A program made the translations under genes and the position numbers. Under the pieces are notes generated by a model that made no database searches, had not been told where the DNA came from, and worked only from the letters and a program-made list of their open reading frames with translations. 64,000 nucleotides of DNA from Archilochus colubris (taxonomy: Eukaryota; Chordata; Aves; Apodiformes; Trochilidae), in assembly GCA_023079485.1 (NCBI GenBank), contig CM041085.1, forward strand, positions 91,027,115 to 91,091,114. Direction: 5' to 3'. Numbering within the stretch: position 1 is the first letter of the stretch; each line of letters begins with the position of its first letter. Shown one piece after another: positions 1 to 13,823 of the stretch.

Positions 1-2
1 CC

Positions 3-30
3 TTTTTTTTTTTTTTTTTTTTTTTTTTTT
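3..30. repeat. poly-T tract (28 T)
   Basis: An uninterrupted run of 28 T starts at the third base of the window. It could be a homopolymer microsatellite or the poly-A tail of a minus-strand retrocopy. I recognise no retrocopy body in the sequence that follows, so simple repeat is the safer call. Its length makes it prone to sequencing and assembly error. Confidence 0.9.
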
Positions 31-3000
31 GGCACAGGGTACTGGTGAATGTACAGTTCAGTATGTTTAGGCAATAAAATAAAAGATGCTCTGGAAACTG
101 ACTTTAAAATTTCAGCTGGCAGTAAATGCCAAGTGAGGAACATGGAACTAAATGAGCTAATAGGCACTACAGGCATGAGATCAGATAACTAAGTGAAATT
201 ATGCCTTTGCATTAGGATGTCTTAACGTCCACAGAAAAGAAAGTTCTGGGGTAATTTTTCTCTTGGAGCAGTGAGGACACAACCCCATTTAATATTAATT
301 GTCAGCTTGAAAAACTTATGGACGGAATTACACAAATAATTGTCTGTGATTGTTTTCTAATCTCCTTAATGAACTAAGGGACCACGTCCACTACTTGTGT
401 GTCTTCTGCATGCTTCTAGCTTGTAAAGGTATCAGACTGACACCAAATTAATGAACATTTTTTTCAGTATATAATTTCACTTTGAAAAAAATTACCCAGT
501 AACTTGGTACTATAAAGTTGGGAGAATGTAATGGCTATGGTACACAAGTTGCGGACAAGAACCTGAGACAGGAACAGGGGAACATAACCTGACACACACA
601 GATTTAGACATCTAGGCCTGGGTCTACACGGTGAATTGGGTCTACAGAAAAAAAGACCTGAAGAGGTAGAAATTCAGATTGTGTGAAAGATCTTCTTTTG
701 ACTTTGTGCCCCAAAAGCCACACAGTCATAGCAGGGACTCCCCAACTATGTCTGTACTGGAAAGGAAACAGTCTAAAGCCACCCTCTAGCTTCTGAGTGA
801 AACAGTATGCATTGGACTGCATCCATACAGCTAGACTCTCTTATCCAGAACATGGCAACAGTTGGGAATGCTTTCTTACCTGTGCAAAAGCTCAGGAATG
901 TTTTTGCATTCCTCTAGAAGAGCGTTAGATGGCCCCAGGAAAAAGCCACACCAAAGCTGGATACTTGTGCTTTCTCTTATCCCCTAACTCTTCTCAGTAT
1001 TAGTATTATGGGTACAGCCACTGGGACCAATTAAGCTAGGCACAGTGCTGTATTGATGTAGCTGTAAAACTCCCCTCTGAAGTTACCTTAAATTAAAAAA
1101 ACTTGCATAGCAATTACAATTCTGACAGACTTTCTGAACATATTATTTGTAATTTGGGAAACATACTTTTCAAAGTATAAAACGCACTTCATACTAAGGG
1201 GGACAGCTTTTGGTAATAAAATATGCTCAGAGTTTTGGGGTTTTTTTTAATATTGTCTCAGTGTTTATTTTTGGTATCTCTGCATCTTAGAACGTGGAGA
1301 AAACTCCAGAAAAGCAGCTGTAGTAGAATCTATTTTACCGAACTCTTCAGTGCTTCCTTTCTGGAGTGTGGATGTCCCACATTGAAAACTGTACAGTTAT
1401 TGCAAGACAGCCTACAGGAGACTGCAAGAGAATGCTCATGGACTGTCTACACTGTTCTGAAATTGACTCTAAAGGTTGGCAGAAGATTTTGGCTACTCCC
1501 CACCTGAACCATATTTAAACAAATGTTGTGGATACCTTCCTAACGTCAGTGGATACATATGCTCTTGGAGTTAAGAAACCATTTTTTTCTTGTATAATGC
1601 ACAATTTATAATTTTTTATAAATCTAAAGTAAACTTGTGCAGATGTAGAACCTATTTCCCCTGAACTGCTGTAACCCCCCAGCCCCCCAAGTGGCTGTAA
1701 TTCCTGTTGTGCAATACCTGGATAACAGCAAAGTAGAGGAATAGTTCTCAGTCTGTTGTTATCCTATGCTTCATTTCAGTGACTTAAAGATATAACTTTG
1801 TAATATCACCTCTAAGACTCACAAAATCCTGGTGCTTTTGTTTGCCAAGGCCACTTGCCCCAGTAAGATGTCACTGTTAGAAATATGTAGCTACTTAATC
1901 CTGCTTTGTAGAAGCTGGAAATCAGCAGAATCTGTCAATCTAAAAATATGATTGAGAGACAAATATCTTTGTTTAATTTAAGTCCTTTTGTACCTGAGTG
2001 CCAGTACTAGGTTTTTCAGATGATACAAGCAGAACCCAAGTAACAATGTTTTTGTTTCTGAAGCAAAGTAAGTAAATTATCAAGTAAGATGAATTTTGAT
2101 TAACAAAGCAGAATAAAAGCATGCTATACTATGAATTATCTTTATTTTTTCAGTAAGTTGGTCTACATTTCATAATAGCTAATCCTCTTTTAGAAAGACA
2201 GGTATTTAACAATTTGTATTTTTTCTTTCTGATCTTGTTGCAGAATTTTACTTCTGCTCAGCTGATAAATACATAGAATATATATAGATAAACATATATT
2301 TTTATACTAATTCAACATGGCCAGTTTTGACAAACAAAGCAGGATGGAAGAGTGTTGCTTTGTGAGTTTATAATTTTAATCAAAATATGCTTATCTTTAA
2401 ATTTCATTAAAATTAAGCCAGTACTAAGAATATAGATGCTAAATTCTTGATGTTTTCTCTTTTCTCACTTAATGAAAGTATTTTTACCTCTGCTGATAAA
2501 CTGAAGAATGAATTTTCATCACTTCACAAAACATATGCACCAGAAGAAGTGCAGCACTCAATTACAATGACATACAGTCTCCTCTGAGTCATTGTATGGT
2601 ATACCATCAGCTGTCATGCAACAACTCCTTTTTGCTTCAGGGAATTATTGTTCACCCTTATAATTAAAGGCACTGCTACAGTTGGTGTTTCTGGACTGGA
2701 ATGGGAAAAGTTAAAATTATTCATGTTTGACTGTTTTAGTGAAAGCTGAGTTTCATTATGAACAGACAGTCCACAGCTCATTAGTAAAAGAAACATGAAA
2801 ATACTGCTTGGCTACTGGAATATATCTGTATTTTCTACAGGCAAGTTTGGGGTCAGGAAAGACTAAAACTTCCTTATGAATTACCATATCTTTCACCATA
2901 CCCTTTAGCATAGCCAGCACAGCAGTTGGGCATTTCATCACACCTACAGAACAGGCTTATGCCTTGCTCCATGGAACTCACATCAGCCTTTGATTCCCCT

Positions 3001-3307
3001 AAGGACTGGCAGACTTCCTTGATGCGTAGATTCTGTAGAAATGTAGGTTTAGTAGGTATACACTGACTGTGAGGTCACATACAAGTAAAACAAGTACCTG
3101 TACTTGTATAAGTGCATAACATGTTCTGGTAGCCTGGAAGCATTAATGAAAATGGTGACTGACACAGCACAATAAGAGCTGAAGAGTCAGCCTTGTGTGC
3201 TGCCAGCATCCCAGCCAGCATGTTACCATCTCCCCTGAACTACTGAGGACCCCAAAAGAAACCAGTGCAACAAATGAGACTGCTGCCTTTTCAAACTTGT
3301 CTGGGGG
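31..3307. other. Unique AT-rich non-coding stretch
   Basis: I see no gene, RNA gene or recognisable interspersed repeat. The ORFs are short (up to 94 codons), show no domain, and fit chance. Small features include a C-rich run near 1675-1690 and AT-rich sequence with a TATA-rich patch near 2275-2310. Confidence 0.6.
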
Positions 3308-3333
3308 AAAAAGAAAAAAAAAAAAAAAAAAAA
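3308..3333. repeat. poly-A tract
   Basis: A run of A with a single G interruption near its start. It ends a G-rich short segment (CTGGGGG) and has no target-site duplication that I can see. A poly-lysine ORF across it on the plus strand and a poly-phenylalanine ORF on the minus strand are artefacts of the homopolymer. Confidence 0.9.
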
Positions 3334-5152
3334 GGATTAGAGACAAGAGATGTTACCAGATGCATAAAATGAGTCTACATCCAGAGAAACTGTTTTGGCT
3401 GACTGTCAATCCAGAGTCTGGCTTGCTGACAGAAAGATTAGTCTTTTCAAGCCTTGCAAACACCAATAAAAAACCATATTTTCCAGAGTGCTTCTTTTCC
3501 TCTACTTCTCTTTATATCTCTCTGTTTTGTCAGAGCAAGATAGCAGCAGAACTTTAAGGTGAGTTAAACATTCTCCATTAAGAGCTCTATGACAAATCAG
3601 AGAACTCTAATGGAGACGTCTTACACAAAGGCTTTTTCCTTTCCAATAAATGGGGAATTGAAAGTAGCTTTTACACTGGGATTTATCATCCAGGCTTCAA
3701 TTTATTGAGAGTAATACACTAATACTGCTAAATTTAAAAGCAAGAAAGCAATTCAATTTCACTTGCTGGGAACAGCAGGCAATATTATTGTTATCTGTTG
3801 GACAGAGCTCAAGGCATTCTCAGCCTTTCCATTTTCCTCTTATCTCTCCCAGATTTTAAGCATGCTCTTGCTTGTAAAACCCTCCAACTATCCCAGAGTT
3901 GGACTGAATTTTTCCTGGCCTGCCCTTCTTCTAAGTTTGATTATGTTTCTCCTTTTCTCTCTAATTTGTTCTATTTAATTTATTTGTTTCTGGAGATTGT
4001 TTTAAAAACACAGGGATAGTGGTTCTTCCAGTTCATAGAGCAACAGAATGCAATCTTGTTCATATTTTCCTCCTATACTAAAGAGAACTGAGGCACAGAA
4101 AATTTATTTCTCACTAGTTCCATTTTGTTATTTTCTCTTCTACACTACTGATTTGCTCTCTAGACTCTTGCTGCAGTCTGCTTGCTCGTATTTTTTTAAC
4201 CTTCGTTGCCAGGAATCTCATAGTAGCAGAGATACCTTTAAAAATATTGAGTTTATCTCCTACTGGAGAAGCTTTGAAGAATGATTACAGAAAATAACAG
4301 TACACAGAATTCCATCTTACACTAGCACACATTTGCATATTGTGCTGACATAAATATAGCTACAATTTCTATAAGCAATTAGACTCTTAAGATTACTCTT
4401 CTGGGAAGTTCCTAGCTTCTACCAGAAGTACCTTTCATATAAAAATTATGGGACTTTGAGATGGTTGACTACCTTTTTACACTGGGTGGTTTATTTTCAA
4501 AATCATTTATTTTGGTCAGGATGGTTTCATCTGTAAATCATGGTCAAATCAGGTAAACGAGTGAATTAGAAGTAACATAAAATCTTTATAGGCATGGAAG
4601 TTCAAAGCCAAATAGGAGAAGCATAGTATCAAGATTGCTCAGCTAAGACAGTGAGAGTGACTGTGAAAGGCTGAAGGTGATTAGAAGCTAAGGAGAAAAA
4701 TTAAACAATGAGATTTCATCTGCTGTTATATAGACTGGATAAAAATAACTTCTCATCTGTGAAAACAAGACAGTTTTTTGGGCAAAATTAATGACATCTT
4801 TGTAGACCTGGTTTAATTTTTCCTTTCAAAGATCCCGATGAATAAATGTCGATTGACTTTTCAGGAGTAAGAAAAAGGAATCCAAGTACTGCAGCAGTGC
4901 TTAATTTCAGAAGGAAACATTACAATAAAAATGAGAAAAATTACTAGAGGTAAATGAAAACAGGACACCAAAACTGAAAAATGTTGGCAGACAACACATT
5001 AGAAATTCAAAACAAATGTGCAGTATTTGCCAAAATGCTTTTAGAAACATCACAAAGAAGGAAGCCAGCATGGCTATGGGTGAACAACAGAATAACAGAG
5101 GCTATTTAGAATGAGAAGGCATGTTTCAAAAGCTTGATATTGTATTAAAATT
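3334..5152. other. Non-coding stretch, nothing recognised
   Basis: Two overlapping hydrophobic ORFs near 3763-4019 reflect T-rich sequence and show no family signature. No interspersed repeat was recognised. Confidence 0.55.
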
Positions 5153-5213
5153 TAAAAAAAATAAGGAGAAGAGGAAAAAAAAAAAAAAAGAAAGAAAAAA
5201 AAAAGAATAAAAA
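5153..5213. repeat. A-rich / GA-rich low-complexity tract
   Basis: About 60 bases of almost pure A with scattered G, including (GAAA)-like units in the second half. It is simple-sequence DNA with no adjoining SINE or LINE body visible. Confidence 0.9.
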
Positions 5214-8200
5214 TTTAGGTGCTGAGAGATATAAGCCCGCTTACTAAATCCTTGTTCAAACATGTATTTGGTGAGAGAATCCTCCCCAGGGATGCCTTCA
5301 AATAGATGGTCAAGCTATAGAAACATATCTCAGAGAAGATAAGACCACAACTGACACATTAAATGATTATTTCCATCAAAGCTCACCAGTGAGTAAGGTA
5401 AAGCATCTCTGTCACAGGTTTTCTTACAAATAAAAATACTAGAGCATTTACCTAACACTGGACTGACAGCAGAAGGTATGAGCAGTCTTTAGCATATTTA
5501 TTTGTGGGTTTTTTCTTCATTTTTGTGGGCAAACTCATTCCACCAACATTAACTCAACTGAAGTTTCTAAAGTGGGGAAATGCAAGATTTCTTATTTCTA
5601 GAACTTTAATTTTTAAGAATTTACAATCCAAACAATGACTATTGGTGCCTTTTTTGAGATGCTTTAATAACTACTTCTCATTAAATGGTTCAGTGAATGT
5701 TGTCTTTATAGATGTTTCAGAAGAAAATAAGTTTGTCAGGGGTATAAAACAAAAAATGTGTCACTTACAAATGTTAAAAATCCTTACATCCCTATTTACC
5801 AAAGATAAATTGAATCATAGCTAAGCCATTATTTCTTTGAAGCAGAGGACTGTCCAAAAATAAGCTAAAGAAAGTACAGTGAGCCGTTGTTTCACAAGGT
5901 TTGGGAATCATTTGTAGGTACTTTTGTTGTGGCTCATCATAAATAATGGCAGTAATTTAGAAAGCAGGCACTAAGTGCAGCTCATCCCAGACACACTACC
6001 TGAGGGCTGAATTGATCTCACCTGTTCGTCTTCTAAACATTAGGCATCATGTTTAAACTACCAGTTTAGACTCTATACTCAGAGAGACATCCATTTAAAG
6101 CATGATACGTCCAACCTACCAGTCTTAATTTGCATAAATGGAGAGTGACCCATCTTGCTCCCCTTAAGAGCCAGGAGTTAATCCTAACACCTACTCTTCC
6201 AGCTTTTAGCTGGCTAAAATTAATTTGGATAAATCTAGGCCCAACTGATTCTTGAGCACCTTAGTATGGATTTTTTCCTTCTTAATACAGGAGGGACAGC
6301 TGTCTGAATCAGGTATTTTTTTAGAAGTATAAATCATGGTAAGATATAGTGTTCACAAAAAGTTACACCAGCTAAATCCTTGTATGTCCTGGTTCTGAGA
6401 TAAAGTTGCATTTAAAAGAAATGGACAAAAATTGAGCCAAAGGCTTATTGAATATATTAGATTGGACTTGCCATGTAAGTGATCAAAATATTTTCATGCT
6501 AGTTTTCATGTAGATGAAAAGATCAGGAAAAAAGTATTTGTCTAGGTATATAATGTTTATGAATGTTTAAACAGATACATCAATGATATCTGTGATAGTG
6601 TAAATAATAAAGAGTAAAAATTCTCTTTGTTCTCTGGAAATTTTTAAATGATTGCTCCCTGGACCATTAAGCACTCCATGTTTTCCTTGTCTGTAAGAGA
6701 AAACACACATCTGAAAAAGCTGTACTCATATTCCAGATTAATTCTGAAAACTGGTATAAGTGATTACACTTTAAGTTTTCAGTTCCATTAAAAAATGGGA
6801 AGTTAGACCTATCCTGACTATGGAGGAGAAATAACTCTTTCCCTTAATTAAAGTAACATGTATGACCATGCCTTCTTCTTGCAGTAAGTTTGTCTTCATA
6901 TAAAAATGATGTTTTTATACACCACCTCTACAGACTGGGTCAAGACTTTCCCTTGAGCTAAGGACAGCAATGTTGAATCATTTAACCTGACAGCTTGAAC
7001 CACCCTAAACATGAAAGAACACAAACAGAGTCTCGCTCATCTCTGCTGATACGTTTATGTCAGAGCCAACACCAGCGAATTTGCTGTTCCAAAAGCTCAC
7101 CAGAAAGATGTTAGCCTTTTTTTTCTTTTTGATATGTCCCAAAAGCTTAGTAAGAAGTGTGATGAAAAGGAACTAATAAACAGATGTAAATGTGTTATAT
7201 TGAAATTAATGTCACTGTGCATGAATTCAGAAGTAATGTGATAAAGAACCATGCAAATACATGATTCAATTACAAGAATACAGCTCTCACAAACATCTAG
7301 AAACAATGCTGCTAGCTTCACACCTTTTAACCAATCAATTCTAGTTTGTCACAGAATTCTCAAGAAGACCTTAATTCCTTAATGCCATAAATTGTTTTTT
7401 AAAGTCTAAAACTAAAATATGCTAGGATTAGAGACTTGACTTATTACATCTCAACTTCAACTAAATGTAGTGATGACAACTTTAAAACTCACTTTTGTTG
7501 TTCTTTTGCTGGAAGATGTGACAAATAGAAAGTAAGAACCAACAAATCAAATAAAATCCTCTCAAAGTCACATGCATTTAGGTGAACTGGTTTGAAAAAT
7601 GGTCCACCTTACCAGGTTGCTCCCTGCCAAGTAGGGATTTACACCAACCACAAAGGCAATTAAGTCTGGCCAATAGTTATTATTTGTAAACAAGACTCTT
7701 CTGAAGGACTGACTGATTTCACAACAGCTATAACATTTCAAATGCCTTTTCTTAAGCAAATCCTGACTACCTTTCTCCTTTTTCTCCTTCTGACTGCATA
7801 CCTTTGGTTATAGCATAAAATAAGCTTGTAGTGGGCACAAGTGAGCAAATAAGCACAACAGTGGTGTGGCAGAGCAACTGGAATGTTACATAAATCACTC
7901 AATTTTTATTAATATTTTTGAGAATGTTTGGCATGGAAGGATTGAGTTTTATTCTACCTAAACTGGTATTAACATGTGAAGCCTTGGGAAAACTTTCTAG
8001 AAGTAAGAATGCTCAATCACTGAGATAATTTGCCATTTCAGCAGGGACATTTTGATTAAAGAAATTGGAAGGGGTGGTGGGTTGTTTGTAACTTTTTATT
8101 TTGAGGAACAGGTAAAACAGAAATCTGTCAGGACTTCTTTAATTTTCACTTTGGTTTAGCAAAAGCTGCAACACAACAATATTGGCTGCAGATGACTCAG

Positions 8201-9873
8201 TAGCCCTTTAAGACTAGTACATATTTCAGGGAAATGTTCCAAATTTAGATTCTGGCATTGCCTAGTAAGAGTATGTAATACTTTCATTGCTTTTGAAATT
8301 AAATTTCTCCATGTAAATAAAATTTAATAGATAAATATGCTGTTCAACAAAACAGTTGGCATGCATCCCCTTTAAGGCATAGGCTTACACATTTCTTAAC
8401 TGATGAGATACTGATCTAAACACTTTGTTACTATTATTTTTGCTAGTGAGTGGCAAAGATGCACCATTTCATCAGACGAAAATATGGCTGCAGATACACA
8501 AAAACAGGGAAAAGAAATAAGTTAAAAGCCGAGATTTTGATTTATGAAAGTGCAACAGACAGATAAAATGAAATAGAAGATTACAAGAAGTAAGAAATAA
8601 AAGCTTTATGGGGAGCAGGTGGCATGGACCACAGAACACTAGCCAAAAATAATCCTTACTTGTCAGACTGGGAGGCAGAGAATCAGCCTCAGCCAACAAA
8701 ACTGCCTCTCTCACTGCACAGCACTGGGCACATATCCTTAAAATTAAATACCATGGAAAATGTCCAGGGAAGACTGAAAAAACCTGTCCCAAATCAACAG
8801 GGTTTTCTTTAGCTCAATGCCACTAGAAGTTCCTATCAAAGAAGAGAACAAAAAGTTAACTGGATTTTTAGAAAAACATGTCAAGGAACACCATTAAGGA
8901 GCTCAGGACTGCGTATCTTACTGCTTTTCTTGTCTCCTGCACTATTCTTAACAAAATTCCTCTCTTTTGTAATAATTTTTTTTCTTTTTTTTGTTTTTTC
9001 TGCAGAATGCTCAATTTTTCAGTTTCAAGAGCTATTGATATGAAGCATGCCTCATTAGCTTTGGGAGGTAGCTAGTCTTCATTAATTCAATTCTCACTTC
9101 ATTTGCTTTGCATACAGTCATAATTAGCTTCAGAATAACTTTGGTAACTTCTGCAGATTTATTGCTTCAGTTTTATTCTTCATTTGGATTTTTGCACTTG
9201 TTTCAATGTGTTGTATGAATTTTAAAAAATCAAGAACAGCAATGACTGCTTTAGGGAATAATTTAATTTTGCAGTTTTTAGAGTGACAGTCTCTTTACAT
9301 CTCTCTGCTCAGCTATACAAACAGTTAAAACACTAAGCCTTACATAACCTCAAATGACATCTTCTTACAAGTAGGCAGGAATTCCCTCTTCATCTGGCAC
9401 ATGTTATCTGGAGAAACAATCCTTTCCCACTTATGCCATCTCCTTAGCATAGTGTATAAGGAAGCAGAAAAACCTATCCATACTCTTTAGAGCTCTGGAA
9501 AGAATCATGTCAGTCCTTTATAGATGTTCTACAGCCAAAAGAGAGTTTGGTTTATCCTCTGTGGGTAGTACAGCTGTAGTAAAGATTCATGCACGGCACC
9601 ACATACAGTACAAACTGGTTTATGTAGGCTGGCAAGGCAGAACTCCTACTTTAAGAAAGACAAAAAAGACAGATGACAACAGAAGAGCCACAGCATCTCC
9701 TGACACCTCACATAAGGTTCTCACCTCATAGGAAATATGTCAGTCACCCCCCTGGCTGAGCTAATGGTTTCTTTCTTCTTGAGGCAAAAGCACAACACTT
9801 TACTCCACTAGACCAGGCCACTTTGAATAAGGGGAAGGGAAATAAACCCTTCAGAGAAGTACCAGAATGTTCA

Positions 9874-9915
9874 TATAATTTATCACTGAGGTGATAATTT
9901 ATCATCTCACTGAAA
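9874..9915. repeat. Short direct repeat with imperfect hairpin
   Basis: The 11-mer ATAATTTATCA occurs twice, 8 bases apart. Within the same stretch TCACTGAGGTGATA and TATCATCTCACTGA form an imperfect hairpin with about two mismatches. No known regulatory motif was recognised. Confidence 0.7.
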
Positions 9916-11614
9916 AAGCCATTGTTTGACCAGCCCTCAGTCCTTAGTGGTCATTAGCCAGTTTGCTAGGGTCATCTACTCACTGCCAGCTACACCTGGG
10001 TGAGAACCTTCACCCTGCCTTTTCAGCCAGTATAAGTCTACCCCCCATCATTCCATTTGCCAAACTGTCATTTGAGGCAAAGAAAATTCAAAATGCCACT
10101 GAATGTAACCTCACAACAATGCTAAGACCAATGCTATAAATGCTGTTTTCGTAGTTTAAAGTCGCTTTCAAAGCCCTGGAATCTGTGTGCATTCACTATG
10201 TGCTCCTCCAGCATGAAATGTTGCACTGTCTGCGAATCATACTGATAACTCTTCACTCCAGTATTTCCCACAGAAACCCCAAAACCTATTGGTTTATTGT
10301 TCTGTAGTTATTATACCCTCTCCTTACTTGAAAAGCCAGTTGACATAGTATAAAACAAGATGAAGCTCCATGGAGGTTTTACCAATAAGCTGCAAGTGGC
10401 ACAGTTCATGCTATGAGAGAAGTAAAGTGATATTTTAAATATTAATAGCCTGCCAAAGTCCTATTGATTGTTCTGCATAGCCTGCTAAGTCATGTCTTTT
10501 CTGTACCAGTCTGTATGCTGACTTGATGATACATGATCTTAGAGAACAACTTTTCCCCACATATGTGAGCAGGCCACTAAGCCATGCTGATGGTGTTCCT
10601 GGCACACTTGACAGCCATCCAAGAAGTACATTTTAGTTGCTCCACAGTACCATCTTCCTTTTAGTTCAACAGTTAAACTCTCAGGGTTGTGATCAGTCCA
10701 TACCCTTGAGCACCTGGCATGCCCAAGCCCAACACTTGGTAATATACTGGTAATATATCTGTCAGAAAACCCATTGGTAATTTCACTCTGCATACTCACA
10801 GGAAGGATTAAAAAACAGTCCTCCAACAGCAGGCCACCTTGCAGAGCAAATTGTTGACTAGGATCCAAAAAGGAAGCTGACTTAGTATGTGGAAAACTAA
10901 GAGTCCTGGCAGAGCTTCATGAGCAGAAAATGTGTTTGAGCAGCTTTTTGTGCTAATCAGATTTCAGACAGCTCCTGGCACCTGCAGGGAAGCAGAGGCA
11001 GCCTGGTTTCAATAATCCCTGCATCACCTGTCCCAGATGATTGACTCTGTGATACCATATAAAAGAATCTTCCCTGAGAAGCCAAGTAAAAAAAAATGGT
11101 GTATTATATTGGACCTGATATCCTGTGAGTAGAAAAGAGAGTCAAGCCATATCATTGAGGAGATGGGAACCAAATTGTTTGTGATCAGTTTTGATGTAGA
11201 GATTTTGGATGCTGCTAGTATTCCTGGGTAAATGCAAGGCATTTTCTTTCTATCAGCACATATTCTTTTCTTATTTGTCAGCTTGTTCAGAGTTAGCTGG
11301 TGCTCAGATTCTCCTATCTACATCACACTATAGAATTCATTCTGGTTTTGATCTCATTTGCTACAGCCTTACTGTGCCACTATTACCCCAGTCTAAGCTA
11401 CACGTTCCTTCAGCTAGCAGGGACCACAGGGCCCAGTCAGCTTTTGGAGTTGTCCTATCACTTTGGAAGGTGAATGGCAGTGATACTTCTTAGACTTCCA
11501 AGGGTCCAGAACCACCAAATATTCAAAAGGAAGGCAAAGTGCCCTTTTAAAACTCTCAAAACCCTACCTGATATGCCTATTCACAATATGAACCCATTAA
11601 AAAACCTACAAAAA

Positions 11615-11648
11615 CATAAAGGATTAAAGAGCATAAAGCATTAAAGAG
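11615..11648. repeat. 17-bp tandem duplication, two copies
   Basis: Two adjacent 17-base units of the form CATAAAG(G/C)ATTAAAGAG differ at one position. This is a simple head-to-tail duplication, probably from replication slippage. Confidence 0.9.
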
Positions 11649-12133
11649 AGGTGAATTTAAGAGAATGTGCAAAGTGTACAAAGTCATGTTGCAGTCCTCT
11701 CCTGACATATGCATAAGAACAGCAGAGCACTGAAAGCTCTTATGAAAAATACTGCTCAGTTGAGTACTTAACTATGTGTGTTTAAAATATGTTCATTATT
11801 ATAGTACACACTGTAGGTAATTTTGCTATCTAAGTATGGATAATTCAGGTTTATAATTTTTCTGAGTCTGAGAACTGTTACCCAAGGTCTATAAGCTGCA
11901 GGGCAGCTGTTCTGGAATATCAACAGAGCTCTCTACAGGGACAGTGTTGTTTTCCAAAATAATGTATTGTTCTGCACTCGATAGGGGGATGGAGAAAGAG
12001 AAAAAGATTGCAGGTCTCTTTCAGCATGTCAGAAAGAAAGGTCTGACAATAAAGGGAATATTAAAATAGCTGCTTTAAGAAAATAAAACAAAAGAGGACT
12101 ACAGATAAAAGAAGAAATCCTACGTCCCTTCAT

Positions 12134-12241
12134 ATGAATCATATAGAATCATAGAATGGTTGGGGTTGGAAGGGAGCTTAAAGGTCAAGATCCAACTCCC
12201 CTGAATGGGCAGGGACACCTCCCACTAGACCAGGCTGAAGA
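12134..12241 (-). mobile_element. CR1 LINE 3' end fragment
   Basis: Reading the minus strand, this is the last ~105 bases of a CR1 element. It has a 'CTAGTGGGAGGTGTCCCTGCCCATTC' type segment, then the GTTGGA-GATC-TTAAGCTCCCTTCCAACCCCAACCATTCTATGATTCTAT core and tail, given here only as the pattern it matches. The 5' part is missing, as is usual for CR1, which is heavily 5'-truncated. No coding sequence remains. The ATTCTATG-type terminus fixes the orientation. Confidence 0.93.
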
Positions 12242-13823
12242 AACAAGGCTTCATAGTTGGGATCTGTGCAGTATGCTGTGAGAAAGTCCATCCCATCTGG
12301 GGTCCATCTGACACTGCATGAAATCAGAGTTCCAAGCACTTGAAAGGATATAAAATTTACTCTCTATATTCGTATTTTTATTCTGTCTTTCTGAAACAAC
12401 TGTTTTAATATGCCATTTGATGCCAGGCCTTTCTTACTGGCATCCAGAAACAGCCATGAACCATATTTCCCCCACACATCCCCTTCCAGCCCCTGTGCTG
12501 TGTTCAGACAGCAGTTACTACAGGACAGCTGTGACACTTGAAATTCATGCCCTACTTTAATGGTTTCCCTTTGCAGCAAGACCCCTCTCACTGACACACT
12601 CAGCACACAGCCAGAGGCTGCTGCTTGCAGCAGGACCAAAATTCCTGAAACCAATTTGAGAAGCTCATTCCTAGGCCTGCTGAAGCTGAAACAGCTCTTT
12701 TTCAATTTTCAGGGTGGTGATCTTGCTTTTATCATCCTAATTATCCGCCACACAAATGGAGAGGTCTTAGGTGAAGTATCTAAGGTTGTCCACGTCTTAG
12801 TCTGGTGTGGAAACTTTCTTCTATAAACATAAAAATAAATCAAACAAAGCTGGCTGGATATGGGGACTAATTGCTGAAAGAATCCATATTTTAAGTTGGG
12901 GAAAGTTTTGTAAAGTTTTTACTAATATTTGAAAAATACCATTTCTCCCTGACTAATGCATCAATACGGTCTCTGTCTCACACTTTCTAGTTAGAGTACA
13001 ACTCTGAGATGCACAGAGATGTCAGAAAATGCTTTGGATTAATTTTCTCCACCTCTTCTTTCCTAATTGTTTGCCATTTAAGAATTCAGTCACCATATTT
13101 ACAGAGTTTCCTATAATAAGGCAAAGACTGCTGAAACAGAACATAGTTTCAGCAGTAAAAGGTTGCTTCTGAGTTTTTGAGAAATGCAACCATTTGCCTT
13201 AAAAAATTTAAGAAGTGCTGTGAAACTTCCAGCATCTGGAAAAGAATTTGTGTTGCAAGCTGCCATGAATAGTCTCTAATTATACTGAGCATCTTTACAC
13301 CAAAAAACAGGGTTTATCAGCACCAGACATTGGGCTGCAATCAAATGCACACAGTGAATTCTAGCTCCAAGAAGTTAAAGATGCACTGAAAAGTTGTAAT
13401 GAAGTGTACAATTGGAAACATTTATCGGTGATTCTGTCTCAGTAGGAGCCAAACAATCGTCTGAAATCACCGAAAGCTGGTCTGCTGGCTATTCAAAGTC
13501 TAGACTGAAGAGCTGATTGAGCTTGCATATAATTTTTTTAACAACTTAAGCTTTATGACTTCGAACCAATGGGGACTCATGCTGTGTGATCGAGAGGAAC
13601 TTTGGCTGGATGAATTCAGAATCTGCCATTATACCTTGTCACAGTCCACCTTTTGAACACTTAAGGTTTGATTTCCCATTCTAAGTGGAAGACAGCAACA
13701 TGACTGAAGGGCCTGGGGCAATTTTTAGTTTAGTTTTGCATAATCCAAGACAAGGCAGATAAATTTCAGCAAGAAATCAGGACCCAGATCATCATGGCCT
13801 CTCGAATCCTTTGTAGTTGGGAC
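12242..13823. other. Non-coding stretch, nothing recognised
   Basis: ORFs of 113 codons (minus) and 88 codons (plus) overlap around 12364-12826. They read the same DNA on opposite strands and neither shows a recognisable domain. No interspersed repeat was identified. Confidence 0.5.

Larger units (their letters stand above)
5214..12133. other. Unique AT-rich non-coding stretch
   Basis: About 7 kb without a gene or recognisable transposon. It contains a splice-site-flanked micro-ORF (9006-9067), an imperfect inverted and direct repeat (9874-9915) and a 17-bp tandem duplication (11615-11648), each treated separately. The remaining ORFs are under 115 codons and look like chance. Confidence 0.55.

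Noticed and set aside
9801..9830. CCACTAGACCAGGCCACTTT, resembling a CR1 block
   Set aside because: Only ~15 bases match the CR1 3' UTR landmark, with no core or terminus next to it. Probably coincidence.
12364..12826. Overlapping ORFs on both strands with TTTGCAG and TTTTCAG acceptor-like sites
   Set aside because: No donor site or family motif supports an exon. Acceptor-like strings are frequent in T-rich DNA.
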